Shown: positions 1 through 8,227 of the stretch, piece by piece
How the letters are laid out: every line of letters starts with the position of its first letter
Numbering within the stretch: the stretch's first letter is position 1
Assembly (NCBI RefSeq): GCF_000801955.1
Contig: NZ_JSZO01000033.1
Span: 124,001-188,000, forward strand
Origin: Ralstonia sp. A12
Lineage (GTDB): Bacteria > Pseudomonadota > Gammaproteobacteria > Burkholderiales > Burkholderiaceae
Direction: 5' to 3'
Length of the DNA: 64,000 nucleotides
Notes under the pieces: generated by a model
The model's input: the letters and a program-made list of their open reading frames with translations, nothing else
Databases searched by the model: none
Told to the model about the DNA's origin: nothing
Translations under genes and position numbers: made by a program

Positions 1-115
1 GAATGGGATACGCCGTCCCGTCAGCGCCATCGGACCGGAAGCTTCGGACCGTGGCACGACGAAAGACGGTGGAGCACAGACCAACAAATACAGATGTAAT
101 CGGGGTCAAGACATC

Positions 116-364
116 ATGTCTACCGATGGGGCGGAAAGCTGGGTTCCGGCATTGGCCGGACGCCGGCTGTTGGCGCGCGTGGAGACCGTGGCGCCCTCCG
201 GCGCCGCAGCGCCTGTCAAGACGTTGCCTGACAGCTTGGTGCAGCACTTGGCATTTGCGCGGCTCCAGCTCGACGCGGTGCAAGGCACCAGCGCCGACAC
301 ACGCGACGTGGCGCTGCGGCACACGGCCACGATCCGCGTCGCCGGAAAGGCGGAGTGGCCATGA
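116..364 (+). CDS. Possible small protein coupled to the response regulator
   Basis: This is an 82-residue frame with no family I recognise, no membrane segment and no signal peptide. Its TGA stop overlaps the ATG of the following response regulator (ATGA at 361-364), the arrangement expected for translational coupling and the main reason to list it. The Shine-Dalgarno signal is weak (a GGGG run well upstream). It could instead be a chance open frame in high-GC DNA. Confidence 0.3.
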   Translation: MSTDGAESWVPALAGRRLLARVETVAPSGAAAPVKTLPDSLVQHLAFARLQLDAVQGTSADTRDVALRHTATIRVAGKAEWP

Positions 365-1008
365 GAATCCGCATCGTGCTCGGCGACAACCACGCAATGG
401 TCCGAGAAGGCCTGATCGCGCTGCTGCAGCGCGAATCGGACATGGAGGTGCTGGCACAGGCCAGGAATGGCTTGGAGCTGGTGCAGCTCGCCCGCACGCT
501 AAAGCCTGACGTAGTGATCACCGACATGGCGATGCCGATCTTGAACGGCCTGGAGGTCGTCCGCCGCCTGAGCGCGGAGGCCATGCCCTGCAAGCTGCTG
601 TGCCTGTCGGTCAATGACGGTCTGCAGCAGGTAATGGCCGCGCTGGACGCTGGCGCGGCCGGCTACGTGCTCAAGGAGAACCCCTACGAAGAACTGGTGC
701 GCGGCATCCGGCGCATCATGGCCAACCAGATCTTCCTGAGCGGCGAGCTGATCGGCTCCGTGATCCACGCCAGCCGCGCACCGGCCCCGGCTGCCGCCGA
801 AACCATCCGCCTGCCGCAACTGACCACGCGCGAGCGTCAGATCGCGCAGCTCTTTGCCGAAGGGCACACGACAAACGACATCGCGGGCATGCTGTTCCTC
901 TCTGCCAAGACCATCGCCAGCCACCGCGAGAATACGTTCCGCAAACTGGGGATTCGTAGCATCGCGGAGCTGACGCGGTATGCGATTCGGGAGGGGTTGA
1001 GTTCGTAG
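361..1008 (+). CDS. NarL/FixJ-type LuxR response regulator
   Basis: This is a two-component DNA-binding regulator of 215 residues. The receiver domain covers about residues 3-120, with the phospho-acceptor Asp55 in VVITDMAMP, the conserved Ser83 and Lys105. A LuxR helix-turn-helix follows at about 154-211 (LTTRERQIAQLF onwards). The acidic pocket reads G-D-N where two acidic residues are more usual. I chose ATG 361 because GGAAAGG lies ten bases upstream; GTG 355 is an alternative. No histidine kinase is adjacent. The gene converges on the end of the injection-system operon, 25 bp from its last gene, so a regulatory role there is possible but unproven. Confidence 0.9.
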   Translation: MRIRIVLGDNHAMVREGLIALLQRESDMEVLAQARNGLELVQLARTLKPDVVITDMAMPILNGLEVVRRLSAEAMPCKLLCLSVNDGLQQVMAALDAGAAGYVLKENPYEELVRGIRRIMANQIFLSGELIGSVIHASRAPAPAAAETIRLPQLTTRERQIAQLFAEGHTTNDIAGMLFLSAKTIASHRENTFRKLGIRSIAELTRYAIREGLSS

Positions 1009-1033
1009 GGGGCGCCACCGGTCCTAGTCGCAT

Positions 1034-2206
1034 CTACGTTTCAAGCCCCTCCGGATCGAATTTGTTGGTTATCGCCTCTTCGACGTGTAGGCTGCCAATG
1101 CGCTCGACCCTCCCACTCACCAGCCTCCTGCCCTCCCAGCCACCTCCAGTCGGCTGGAAACCCGCCACGGCAAGCGTGCTGTGATTCGCATCGTATTTCG
1201 CGACCGTCTTGTTGACTGTCTTCACGTCGGTGAACCTACCTTCCCCGGCGACATGCGGAATCCCTTGCTTGCTGATATACATGAAGTCCTTCGGAATGAA
1301 GACACTGACGTTCTGCAACCCCTTGCCCTCGAGAAGTTTCATGAACGCATCGATTGCGTTTCCGACGTGGCAGACCATCATCCACAGGGTCCGGCCCTCG
1401 ATGTTCTGCACTCCATACTTGTTCACCAAGGCGTCGACAAACTCTTCGAGGTAGAGACCGCCGATCCAGGGCTTGTCTTCCAGGCCACCATGCGCCAGCA
1501 CATGGATATCGAGATCTTGGTCGGTCGGCATCGTCTCTGCCGCAGCGTTGGCGTGCTTCCTGCGCCCACTGTGCTCCATGGTGGCGAAATCCGATGCCGG
1601 TAGCCCGCTGCCGCCCTTCAGGCGCTCGATGTCCTTTTCCGTTGTCTCGGGCATTTTCTCCTTGTCCGTGATCACCCACAGAACACCTTGCGCTACGGTG
1701 GCCGCCGGAGCCTGCGCTCGCACAGGCTCCGGCGGCGCATACCGACCTGCGACAATCGCCGCCGAACCCATGCTGTCCGCTTCCCCCTCTAGTGCCGCGC
1801 TGTCGTTCATCACGGCGCCGTCCGGCAGCCGCATCGTCGGCCGGACCCGCCCCTGCTTTTGCTGCACCACGTGCCATGCCTCGTGCGGCAAGTGCTTCTC
1901 CTGCCCTGGCGCAAGGTAAATGTCGCTGCCCTGCGCATACGCATGCGCCTGCAACTGCGCCGGCCTAGCCGAATCGCGGTGCACGCGCACATCGCTCATA
2001 TCCAAACCGGACAGCGATTCAATGCCGCTTCTCAACGATTCCGGCAGACCATTGCGATTGCCATCTGCCTGCAACTGCGCCAGCCGATCACGTTGGGCCC
2101 GCTGGTGCGGACCTTCGTCCACGCGGCGTTGCGCGTCGCCTGCCGGCTGGCGTTCGGCTCGACTCACAGGCGCTGCTTGGGATCGTTTTTGCTTTGGCAC
2201 TTTCAT
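1034..2206 (-). CDS. DUF4157 protein with putative caspase/C80-like cysteine peptidase domain (candidate eCIS effector)
   Basis: This 390-residue protein ends the eCIS operon. Residues about 50-148 form a DUF4157 domain: a VRVHRD motif, HEAWHVVQQ at 108-116 (HExxH, His108/His112) and a later EADSMG with Glu142. DUF4157 is known from eCIS-associated toxins, where it is thought to mark or process cargo. Residues about 175-390 contain LDIHVLAHGG (His239) and, 40 residues on, LWMMVCHVGN (Cys279). Each motif follows a hydrophobic strand, the layout of clan CD peptidases such as caspases and C80 toxin self-processing domains. The peptidase call is inference from pattern alone. AGGAGG lies six bases before the ATG. 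It follows another candidate effector by 47 bp. Confidence 0.8.
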   Translation of the reverse strand: MKVPKQKRSQAAPVSRAERQPAGDAQRRVDEGPHQRAQRDRLAQLQADGNRNGLPESLRSGIESLSGLDMSDVRVHRDSARPAQLQAHAYAQGSDIYLAPGQEKHLPHEAWHVVQQKQGRVRPTMRLPDGAVMNDSAALEGEADSMGSAAIVAGRYAPPEPVRAQAPAATVAQGVLWVITDKEKMPETTEKDIERLKGGSGLPASDFATMEHSGRRKHANAAAETMPTDQDLDIHVLAHGGLEDKPWIGGLYLEEFVDALVNKYGVQNIEGRTLWMMVCHVGNAIDAFMKLLEGKGLQNVSVFIPKDFMYISKQGIPHVAGEGRFTDVKTVNKTVAKYDANHSTLAVAGFQPTGGGWEGRRLVSGRVERIGSLHVEEAITNKFDPEGLET

Positions 2207-2253
2207 GATGGCCTCCTGAGTTGGCCTCGAGACCCGCTATGCCTGACGTACGC

Positions 2254-4044
2254 TCACACGCCGGGCGGTGTATCGACCAAGACAAGCATGGTTGGCTGAG
2301 CGTGGCTGTATGCCATGTACTCATGAATCCATGCCAGCACGCTACTGGTCTTCAGCGTTCCGCCCCATGGCGGGTACAACACAAGCATCGACTTCTTCGG
2401 CTCCTCTCCCACATCTTCGCTGGCCTGTGTTTTGACGTTTGTGAATCCCAGATCGTGCTCGCGGCACTCATACCTGTAGCCCATGTGTTCGGCCATGCGC
2501 AGAAGCGGCCATCGCTTCAGGTAGGGGGTGGAAACAATAATCTCGACCCTCCCGTGGCCTGGAATCAGCTTTCCTGGAGCATTGAGCATGAACTGGTGCA
2601 TCATCAGCACGTTGCGGCAGGTACTGATCGAATTGATCGTGCTGGTGATGACGGTGGTCCGCCAGCCCAATTCCGCATGCGCTCGGGCGGTTCTCCATTG
2701 CTCCGTTTCCTTCTTCGGCTTGGTCAGGCCTGACGCCTTGTGCTGCATGTACTCATGGAATCTCTGCATACTGAGGATGAAAGTCATGCCCATGGAGCGG
2801 AAGATCAGGTTGCCCGTTTCTCCTTCCACCTCCGCCTGCGCGATCAGCGCGGCGATCGGCCCTAGCCCGGTCACTCCTTGGACATGCTCGGACATGTCCG
2901 CATCCTCAGCGGATTCCGACACGTCCTGGGCTGTCGAGAGATCCTGATGACCGATGTTCGGATTGGTGAAGCGTAAATTCCTGGTGAGTGGGAGATCGCT
3001 GAACGGCGCCTGCTGGGTGGCATCTACGCCAAACGCAACGACATTGTGATTCGGATTCCCGGAAGCGGTCGATGCAAGATTCCCACTGAAATGCGCGCCA
3101 TAGTCCTTCTCGAGTCCATCCCTGGAACGAAACTCCGTGAAGGCCGTGTACTGCTCCGTCGTCCAGAAAGCCCTGGCCGAATCCATTGGCCCCGCTCCCA
3201 GCTCGATACGCCTGTGGCCTGGCTCGCTCTCCGGCGGCGGCATGAGCAGAGGACGGGGTAGGAATTTAATGTTCGGGGATTCCAGCAGCGGGGCGCCGTC
3301 CACCAGTTCTGGCGCATCCCCGAGGATCAGCGGCGGCGGAAACTGGTCGATACCGTATTTTTCGCGCAATGCCACGATGACCGCTACCGCCCTCAGCCAG
3401 TTCTTGCCCTCCATCTCCCGGGTCAATGCCTGCAATTCGTCAAAAACCATCCCGCGATGCGCACGTAGGACGGCATCCAGCTCCCGCAATCTGGAAATGA
3501 GCGCATCTTCCTCGGCAGATGCCTGGATGCGCCGGTGGCTGGACTCGCTCTCCGGCGGGGAGGACTCGATGGCACGGGATTCCAGCGGCGGGGCGCCGCC
3601 CACCAGTTCCGGCGCATCGTCGTGGATCAGCGGCGGCGGGAATTCGTCGATACCGTATGTTTCGCGCAATGCCAAGATTGCCGATACGGCTCTCAGCCAG
3701 TGCCTGCCTTCCGTCTCCTGGGTCAAATGCTGCAATTTATTGATGGCGTCCCCGCGATACACACCCAGGACCGTATCCAGCCCCCGCAGCCTGGCAATGA
3801 GCATGTCTTCTTTGGCATACGCCTGAATCACCCCCCCGTTGCCGTTCCAGCTGGCTCGCTGCGCCCCCTCCTCGTTGACAGCCCGCCACGTCGCCAAGCG
3901 CGCGCCGAGCGCCAGTTGGCGTGGACTGTCATCAACCTGTCTCTGCACTGTACCGTCCGGATTGCGGTGCGCCGGCTCCTCCGATCGTGGCTGTGTCTGT
4001 GCGGCGTCCCGAGTAGGGACGGCTTGCGGGATACCGTGCTTCAT
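2254..4044 (-). CDS. Candidate eCIS cargo/effector with tandem 100-residue duplication
   Basis: The protein has 596 residues. Its N-terminus (RQVDDSPRQLALGARLATW, about 35-53) resembles the ADNSPQ-type leader seen in eCIS cargo and DUF4157 proteins. Residues 79-156 and 179-256 are a clear duplication (ExDxLIxRLRxLDxVL to ELVxGAPxLES) with a period of exactly 100 residues, and a PPESExxHRRI element follows each copy. The C-terminal 300 residues match no family I recognise. I rejected a longer upstream start because ATG 4044 has GGAGAGG close by and overlaps the stop of the previous gene (ATGA). The location beside the DUF4157 protein and behind the structural genes suggests a loaded effector; its activity is unknown. 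Confidence 0.75.
   Translation of the reverse strand: MKHGIPQAVPTRDAAQTQPRSEEPAHRNPDGTVQRQVDDSPRQLALGARLATWRAVNEEGAQRASWNGNGGVIQAYAKEDMLIARLRGLDTVLGVYRGDAINKLQHLTQETEGRHWLRAVSAILALRETYGIDEFPPPLIHDDAPELVGGAPPLESRAIESSPPESESSHRRIQASAEEDALISRLRELDAVLRAHRGMVFDELQALTREMEGKNWLRAVAVIVALREKYGIDQFPPPLILGDAPELVDGAPLLESPNIKFLPRPLLMPPPESEPGHRRIELGAGPMDSARAFWTTEQYTAFTEFRSRDGLEKDYGAHFSGNLASTASGNPNHNVVAFGVDATQQAPFSDLPLTRNLRFTNPNIGHQDLSTAQDVSESAEDADMSEHVQGVTGLGPIAALIAQAEVEGETGNLIFRSMGMTFILSMQRFHEYMQHKASGLTKPKKETEQWRTARAHAELGWRTTVITSTINSISTCRNVLMMHQFMLNAPGKLIPGHGRVEIIVSTPYLKRWPLLRMAEHMGYRYECREHDLGFTNVKTQASEDVGEEPKKSMLVLYPPWGGTLKTSSVLAWIHEYMAYSHAQPTMLVLVDTPPGV
3277..3810 (-). repeat. Tandem in-frame duplication inside the candidate effector
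   Basis: Two homologous copies lie at 3577-3810 and 3277-3510, offset by 300 bp. Similarity is obvious at DNA level as well, for example a shared ggatcagcggcggcgg stretch and the shared ggactcgctctccggcgg stretch just outside the copies. This indicates a fairly recent duplication rather than ancient domain repetition. Confidence 0.85.
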
Positions 4045-6878
4045 GGCCTCTCCGCCTTCGGCTTCAACAACGGAAACAACAAGCTCAAGATCACCGCCAC
4101 CAACACACCAACCAGCAGTTGCCGGCTGAGCCCCGTATTGGCGATATCCGGATCGCACCGCAACAGCAACCCGCCAATGACAAGTGGCGCGATACCGACC
4201 AGCAGCAGGTAGAACTGGTACGGCCGCCCGAGCGCGCGGATACGGCACGACGTCAGGTAGAGCAACAGCGACAAGAGCGCAACGCCGAGCAACAGTCCGA
4301 ACGCGAAGCGCAACAGCCAACGCCAGTCGCAAGCGAAGTTGCACAGCGCGCTCTCCGTGGGCTCGCCAACCAGCAGGGTGCTGCGCACGGTCTTCTCCAC
4401 CATGCTGCTCAGATCGGCGTCTGCATCGGGCTGCGGCCACAGCACCACGCCGCCAAAGTTATCGGTGAAATAGGCCATGTCGTCGGCAAACTGCTTGGAC
4501 GTGGCGCTGCCCACGGAGACCAGCGGCAGCACGCGGCGCAGGAAGAGCGCGCGGTTGGTGCCCAGCAGCTCCGGCGTGGTCTCGACACGCTCAATGGTCT
4601 CGCGCAGCACCTTCTTGTTGATCTTGCTGGGCTCCGGCAGCAGCACCACGTAGTTGAGCGTGATGTTGGTATTGCTGTGATATCCGCTCGCACTGGAGGT
4701 GATGCGGCCATCCTCGAAATGCGGGGCCTCGGCCTCCACCAGCAGATCGAACAGGCGCTCGATCGTCCAGCTTGTCTGCTTCTGCGCCACGCCCTGGTCC
4801 TTGCCCAGCCCGACCGCAGTGCCCTCGCGCAACTCCGGGATCAAGTCGCCGCCGTTGATCATCAGGTTGAGCGTGTACGGTCGCCCGCCACGGCGAAGCT
4901 CGGCAATCAGCGCCGAGAGCAGTTGCCGACGGAATGCATCGAAGACCGCATAGCCGCTATCACCGGGAGCCGGCAGGTTGTCGAGGTACAGCGTCAGGCC
5001 GTGGCCCAGGTGCTTGTCGCCGGTAAGACCAGGCACGCGGTCTTGCCAGCGCTGGCCAAGCGATTCAAGCGGTGTGTCGATCATCTGCACCGCTTGCTTG
5101 GCAATCTGCGCAGCAATGCGGGGCTGGTGATCCGCCGGCAAGCGCTGCAGGAATTGCCAATCCTTGCGGTAGATCGTCAGGTCGATCTTGGTACCAAAGC
5201 GACGCGCCGCGCGGAAGAACTCGATCTGACTCTCCTGAGGCTGCAGCGGCGTGACGTTGCCATCGTCGTCGAACGGCTGCGCAAACATGAGTAGCCGGTC
5301 ATACAGACTGAAATCGACTTTCGGCCCCTTCTGCGGGTCGCTCCAGTTCGGCACCACGCCGAAGACCAGCCCGCTCGCCGAGCCGACCAGGCAATTGCAG
5401 CCGGTGCCTGACCAGCCGAGCGCGCTACCCGCTTCCGCATCGCGCTCCTGTCTAGCCTGGTCGATCAGCCACGTGCGCACGCGCACTGGCAGCAGCGTCA
5501 CCGGCAGGTCTTGCCACTTGACCTTTGCGGTCGCCGGCAGCGTTGCAGGATTGGACGGCGGTGGCCCCTGCCAGGCAACGGTGCAGCGTGCGCGCCACTG
5601 CTCAGCCGTGGGCGAGGCCTGCTTGCTATCCACCGCCGCCCGGTCGGTCAGCGCAGTCGCGTAAGCGCAAACCCGCGCGTCGAGCGCCGCTGCGAACAGC
5701 GCGCGGGTGGGGTATTCCACACCAACGAGTGGCTCCAGCAATGCCGCCAACTGGGTGGCGCCGGCATCGTCCAGCTCGTCAAGGGCATCGCCTTGAGAAC
5801 CGGCAGCAGCCTGGGGCTGGGCCACCGCCGCCTGCGTCGAGCGGGCATCAACGACCGTCACCGCACTGGCCTGAACGCCCGAGGCGGCGTCCGTGGCCGG
5901 CGCCGCCTCCGCTGCGGCCGGGTGGATGAGTTTCAGCACGTCGTCGGTGAGCGTGTAGGTGGTGATCAATCCGCGCTGGGCCAGAGGCGTCTGCGCAGCG
6001 GCAACCGGCAGCGTCTCGATCGGCGTTAGTGCGGCGGGGGCGGAAGCCGGCTTGGCGGATGGCTTCTGCGATGCGCGCGGCTCGATCACGTTCAGCGCGA
6101 AGCGCTGACGCAGCGCTTGACCCGATTGGTCGCGCAGCTCCAGCGTGAACGTCTTGCGACCCCGCTGGCCGGCAGTCCCGGTAACGCTGCCATCCGGCCC
6201 CAGCGCGATCCCGTCGGGCAGATCACGACCAATCTCCGCGAACGTGTAAGGAGGCTGGCCGCCGCTTGCCTGGAAGCGGTACAGGTAGGGTTGGTTGACG
6301 ACCGCGTTCGGCAACGTAGGCACCGTGGTCTTCTGCAGCGTCAGCGGATCGCTGACCGGCATGCAGGCCCCGGCACGGGCGTGTGCCGTATCAACCGTGT
6401 GGCAAGCCTGCGTGTCAGCAACCAGCGGCGACGGCTTACCCTTGACGGAACCTCCCCCCCCAAGGGCGGTGGCAGCGGCTGCAGTTGCCGAAGTGGCGGA
6501 TGCTCCTACAACTGCTGAAGCAGCGGTGGCGCCAGAAGTTACGGGAGTTGCGGGAGTCGCAGTGGGGGCCGATGCGCCCGCGCCGGCCGAGGCTGCTGGG
6601 GAAGCAACAGGTGCGGAAACACCAGGCTTTTGCGGCGCGCTTTGGGCCGCAGGAGCCGCAGAGGCGGCAGAAGTCAGCAAAGGACCGTAGGCAGTGGAGA
6701 CGCCGGAAACCACCGCCGCATCGGAAGCTGCGGCAACCCCGGAGGCCGCGCTGCCGGCTCTCGCTGGAGCGGCGTTCCCCCCAGCGGCGGACACCATGCC
6801 GGAGTGCGGTGTGGGCACTGCCAAGCAAAGGCCCAGGACCAATCCCCAGCGGGCCAACGTATGCCAAGCGCGGCTCAT
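4041..6878 (-). CDS. Large exported, C-terminally membrane-anchored protein of the eCIS operon
   Basis: The product has 945 residues. It has an N-terminal hydrophobic signal-like segment (about 8-22), a long Ala/Ser/Thr-rich low-complexity stretch (about 30-140) and an Ig/cadherin-like domain (about 185-266, QPYLYRFQASGGQPPYTF to LNVIEP). A large central domain of no clear family includes strand-rich segments such as KIDLTIYRKDW. Three predicted transmembrane helices close the protein (about 854-876, 888-906, 920-937). ATG 6878 overlaps the ATPase stop (ATGA). It is not a core part of classic Afp/PVC particles. Membrane proteins in other CIS loci, such as CisA of Streptomyces, suggest a role in membrane docking or firing, but this is only an analogy. 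Confidence 0.8.
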   Translation of the reverse strand: MSRAWHTLARWGLVLGLCLAVPTPHSGMVSAAGGNAAPARAGSAASGVAAASDAAVVSGVSTAYGPLLTSAASAAPAAQSAPQKPGVSAPVASPAASAGAGASAPTATPATPVTSGATAASAVVGASATSATAAAATALGGGGSVKGKPSPLVADTQACHTVDTAHARAGACMPVSDPLTLQKTTVPTLPNAVVNQPYLYRFQASGGQPPYTFAEIGRDLPDGIALGPDGSVTGTAGQRGRKTFTLELRDQSGQALRQRFALNVIEPRASQKPSAKPASAPAALTPIETLPVAAAQTPLAQRGLITTYTLTDDVLKLIHPAAAEAAPATDAASGVQASAVTVVDARSTQAAVAQPQAAAGSQGDALDELDDAGATQLAALLEPLVGVEYPTRALFAAALDARVCAYATALTDRAAVDSKQASPTAEQWRARCTVAWQGPPPSNPATLPATAKVKWQDLPVTLLPVRVRTWLIDQARQERDAEAGSALGWSGTGCNCLVGSASGLVFGVVPNWSDPQKGPKVDFSLYDRLLMFAQPFDDDGNVTPLQPQESQIEFFRAARRFGTKIDLTIYRKDWQFLQRLPADHQPRIAAQIAKQAVQMIDTPLESLGQRWQDRVPGLTGDKHLGHGLTLYLDNLPAPGDSGYAVFDAFRRQLLSALIAELRRGGRPYTLNLMINGGDLIPELREGTAVGLGKDQGVAQKQTSWTIERLFDLLVEAEAPHFEDGRITSSASGYHSNTNITLNYVVLLPEPSKINKKVLRETIERVETTPELLGTNRALFLRRVLPLVSVGSATSKQFADDMAYFTDNFGGVVLWPQPDADADLSSMVEKTVRSTLLVGEPTESALCNFACDWRWLLRFAFGLLLGVALLSLLLYLTSCRIRALGRPYQFYLLLVGIAPLVIGGLLLRCDPDIANTGLSRQLLVGVLVAVILSLLFPLLKPKAERP

Positions 6879-8227
6879 GCCGTCCTCCCTTCCTTGCGCA
6901 GTTCGCGCGCCAGACCCTGACGCAAGTGCTCGGCGGTGAGTTGCGCGTGCCCATGGCGCTCGGCCAGCAGTACCGCAAAGCGCACCACGTTCACCATGGC
7001 GCCGCCTGACAGCTCGTGCTGCTCCGCCAACGCCAACAGATCGATATCGGTAGCCAGCCGCTCGGGCTGGCACAACAGGCTGCGCCACAGCCGCAGGCGC
7101 TGGGCCGCGTCGGGCATTGGGAAATAGATCATGGATTGAAAGCGCCGAGAGAAGGCGTCGTCGATATTGCCGCGCAGGTTGCTGGCGAGGATCACCATGC
7201 CGGGAAAATCTTCCACGCGCTGCAGCAGGTAGGCCACTTCCTGATTGGCGTGACGGTCATTGCTGTTATTGGTGGCCGAGCGTTTGCCGAACAATGCGTC
7301 AGCCTCGTCGAAGAACAGGATCCAGCGCCGGCTCTGCGCCTGGTCGAACACGCGCGCAAGATTCTTCTCCGTTTCACCGATGTACTTGGAGACCACCATC
7401 GACAGGTCGATGCGATACACGTCCATGCCGATACCCTGGCCGAGCAGCGTTGCGGTCAGCGTCTTGCCGGTGCCGGGCGGCCCGTAGAACAGGCACCGGT
7501 AGCCTGGCCGGACCGCCTTGTCGAGCCCCCAGTCTTTCATCAGTTCCGGGCCCGCACGCAACCAGGACTGCACGATCGCGATCTCGTCCATGACCTCGGG
7601 GGCAAGGATCAGGTCATCCCATGCGAGCGCCGAGCTGATGCGCTTGGCCGGGAACTGTGCGTTGTAGTCAGGCTTGTGCCAGACGCCGGTCTGGAGCCGC
7701 TGCAGCGCTTCCGCGCTGATCTGCAGGTTTCCCGAGAGTTGTGGCTCGCCGCCGACCTCGCTGTCCAGTTGCACCAGGCCGCCGTGCGCGAAGGCGTGCT
7801 GCGCGTCAAAGAGCTCCAGGACCACGATGCGCGCTGCCAGGTCGTCGCCCGCCAGCAGAAAGGCTGCGGTCTCGCCGGTGGGGAGAAAACCACCGTGGCG
7901 GACTGCCTTGCCACCGCCGAATTCGCTGAAGCCGCGGTCGAAATTGCGGTTCTTGACGAAGAAGAGATCCAGCGCGGCCGGGCGCAAGTGTGGCGCAGCG
8001 GCAAGCGCGAGCACCAGCCGCTCACGCGGCCCGAGCGCATATTGCGCGATGACCTCAGCCAGCGCGCTGGCCTCGGGCAGCGCTGGCGGTGGTGGCACCG
8101 TGACTGCGGCATCGTCATGGTCGAAGTGTTGCTTGAAGCGCAGGTCCAGCATGACTTCCAGCCAATCCAGCTCGCGCTGCAGCGCCTTGGCGTGCGCGGC
8201 AATGGATGCCTTAGCGCCAGTCGACAT
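6875..8227 (-). CDS. AAA+ ATPase of the contractile injection system (Afp15-like)
   Basis: This 450-residue cytoplasmic ATPase carries Walker A GPPGTGKT (249-256), Walker B ILFFDEAD (about 303-310) and arginine-finger-type SRRF (about 360-363). The N-terminal 200 residues are a family-specific adaptor region. Afp15-type AAA+ proteins occur in nearly all eCIS loci and are thought to assist particle assembly. The start overlaps the end of the tape-measure gene by 17 bp, and its stop overlaps the next gene (ATGA). Confidence 0.92.
   Translation of the reverse strand: MSTGAKASIAAHAKALQRELDWLEVMLDLRFKQHFDHDDAAVTVPPPPALPEASALAEVIAQYALGPRERLVLALAAAPHLRPAALDLFFVKNRNFDRGFSEFGGGKAVRHGGFLPTGETAAFLLAGDDLAARIVVLELFDAQHAFAHGGLVQLDSEVGGEPQLSGNLQISAEALQRLQTGVWHKPDYNAQFPAKRISSALAWDDLILAPEVMDEIAIVQSWLRAGPELMKDWGLDKAVRPGYRCLFYGPPGTGKTLTATLLGQGIGMDVYRIDLSMVVSKYIGETEKNLARVFDQAQSRRWILFFDEADALFGKRSATNNSNDRHANQEVAYLLQRVEDFPGMVILASNLRGNIDDAFSRRFQSMIYFPMPDAAQRLRLWRSLLCQPERLATDIDLLALAEQHELSGGAMVNVVRFAVLLAERHGHAQLTAEHLRQGLARELRKEGRTA

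Noticed and set aside
1859-1900. HEAWH in the DUF4157 protein as proof of an active metalloprotease
   Set aside because: DUF4157 domains carry this motif, but catalytic activity is not shown by the sequence alone.
4119-5294. Long open frame on the + strand opposite the eCIS membrane protein
   Set aside because: It lies wholly inside a well-supported minus-strand gene and has the Gln/Arg/His-rich composition typical of high-GC shadow frames, with no domain.
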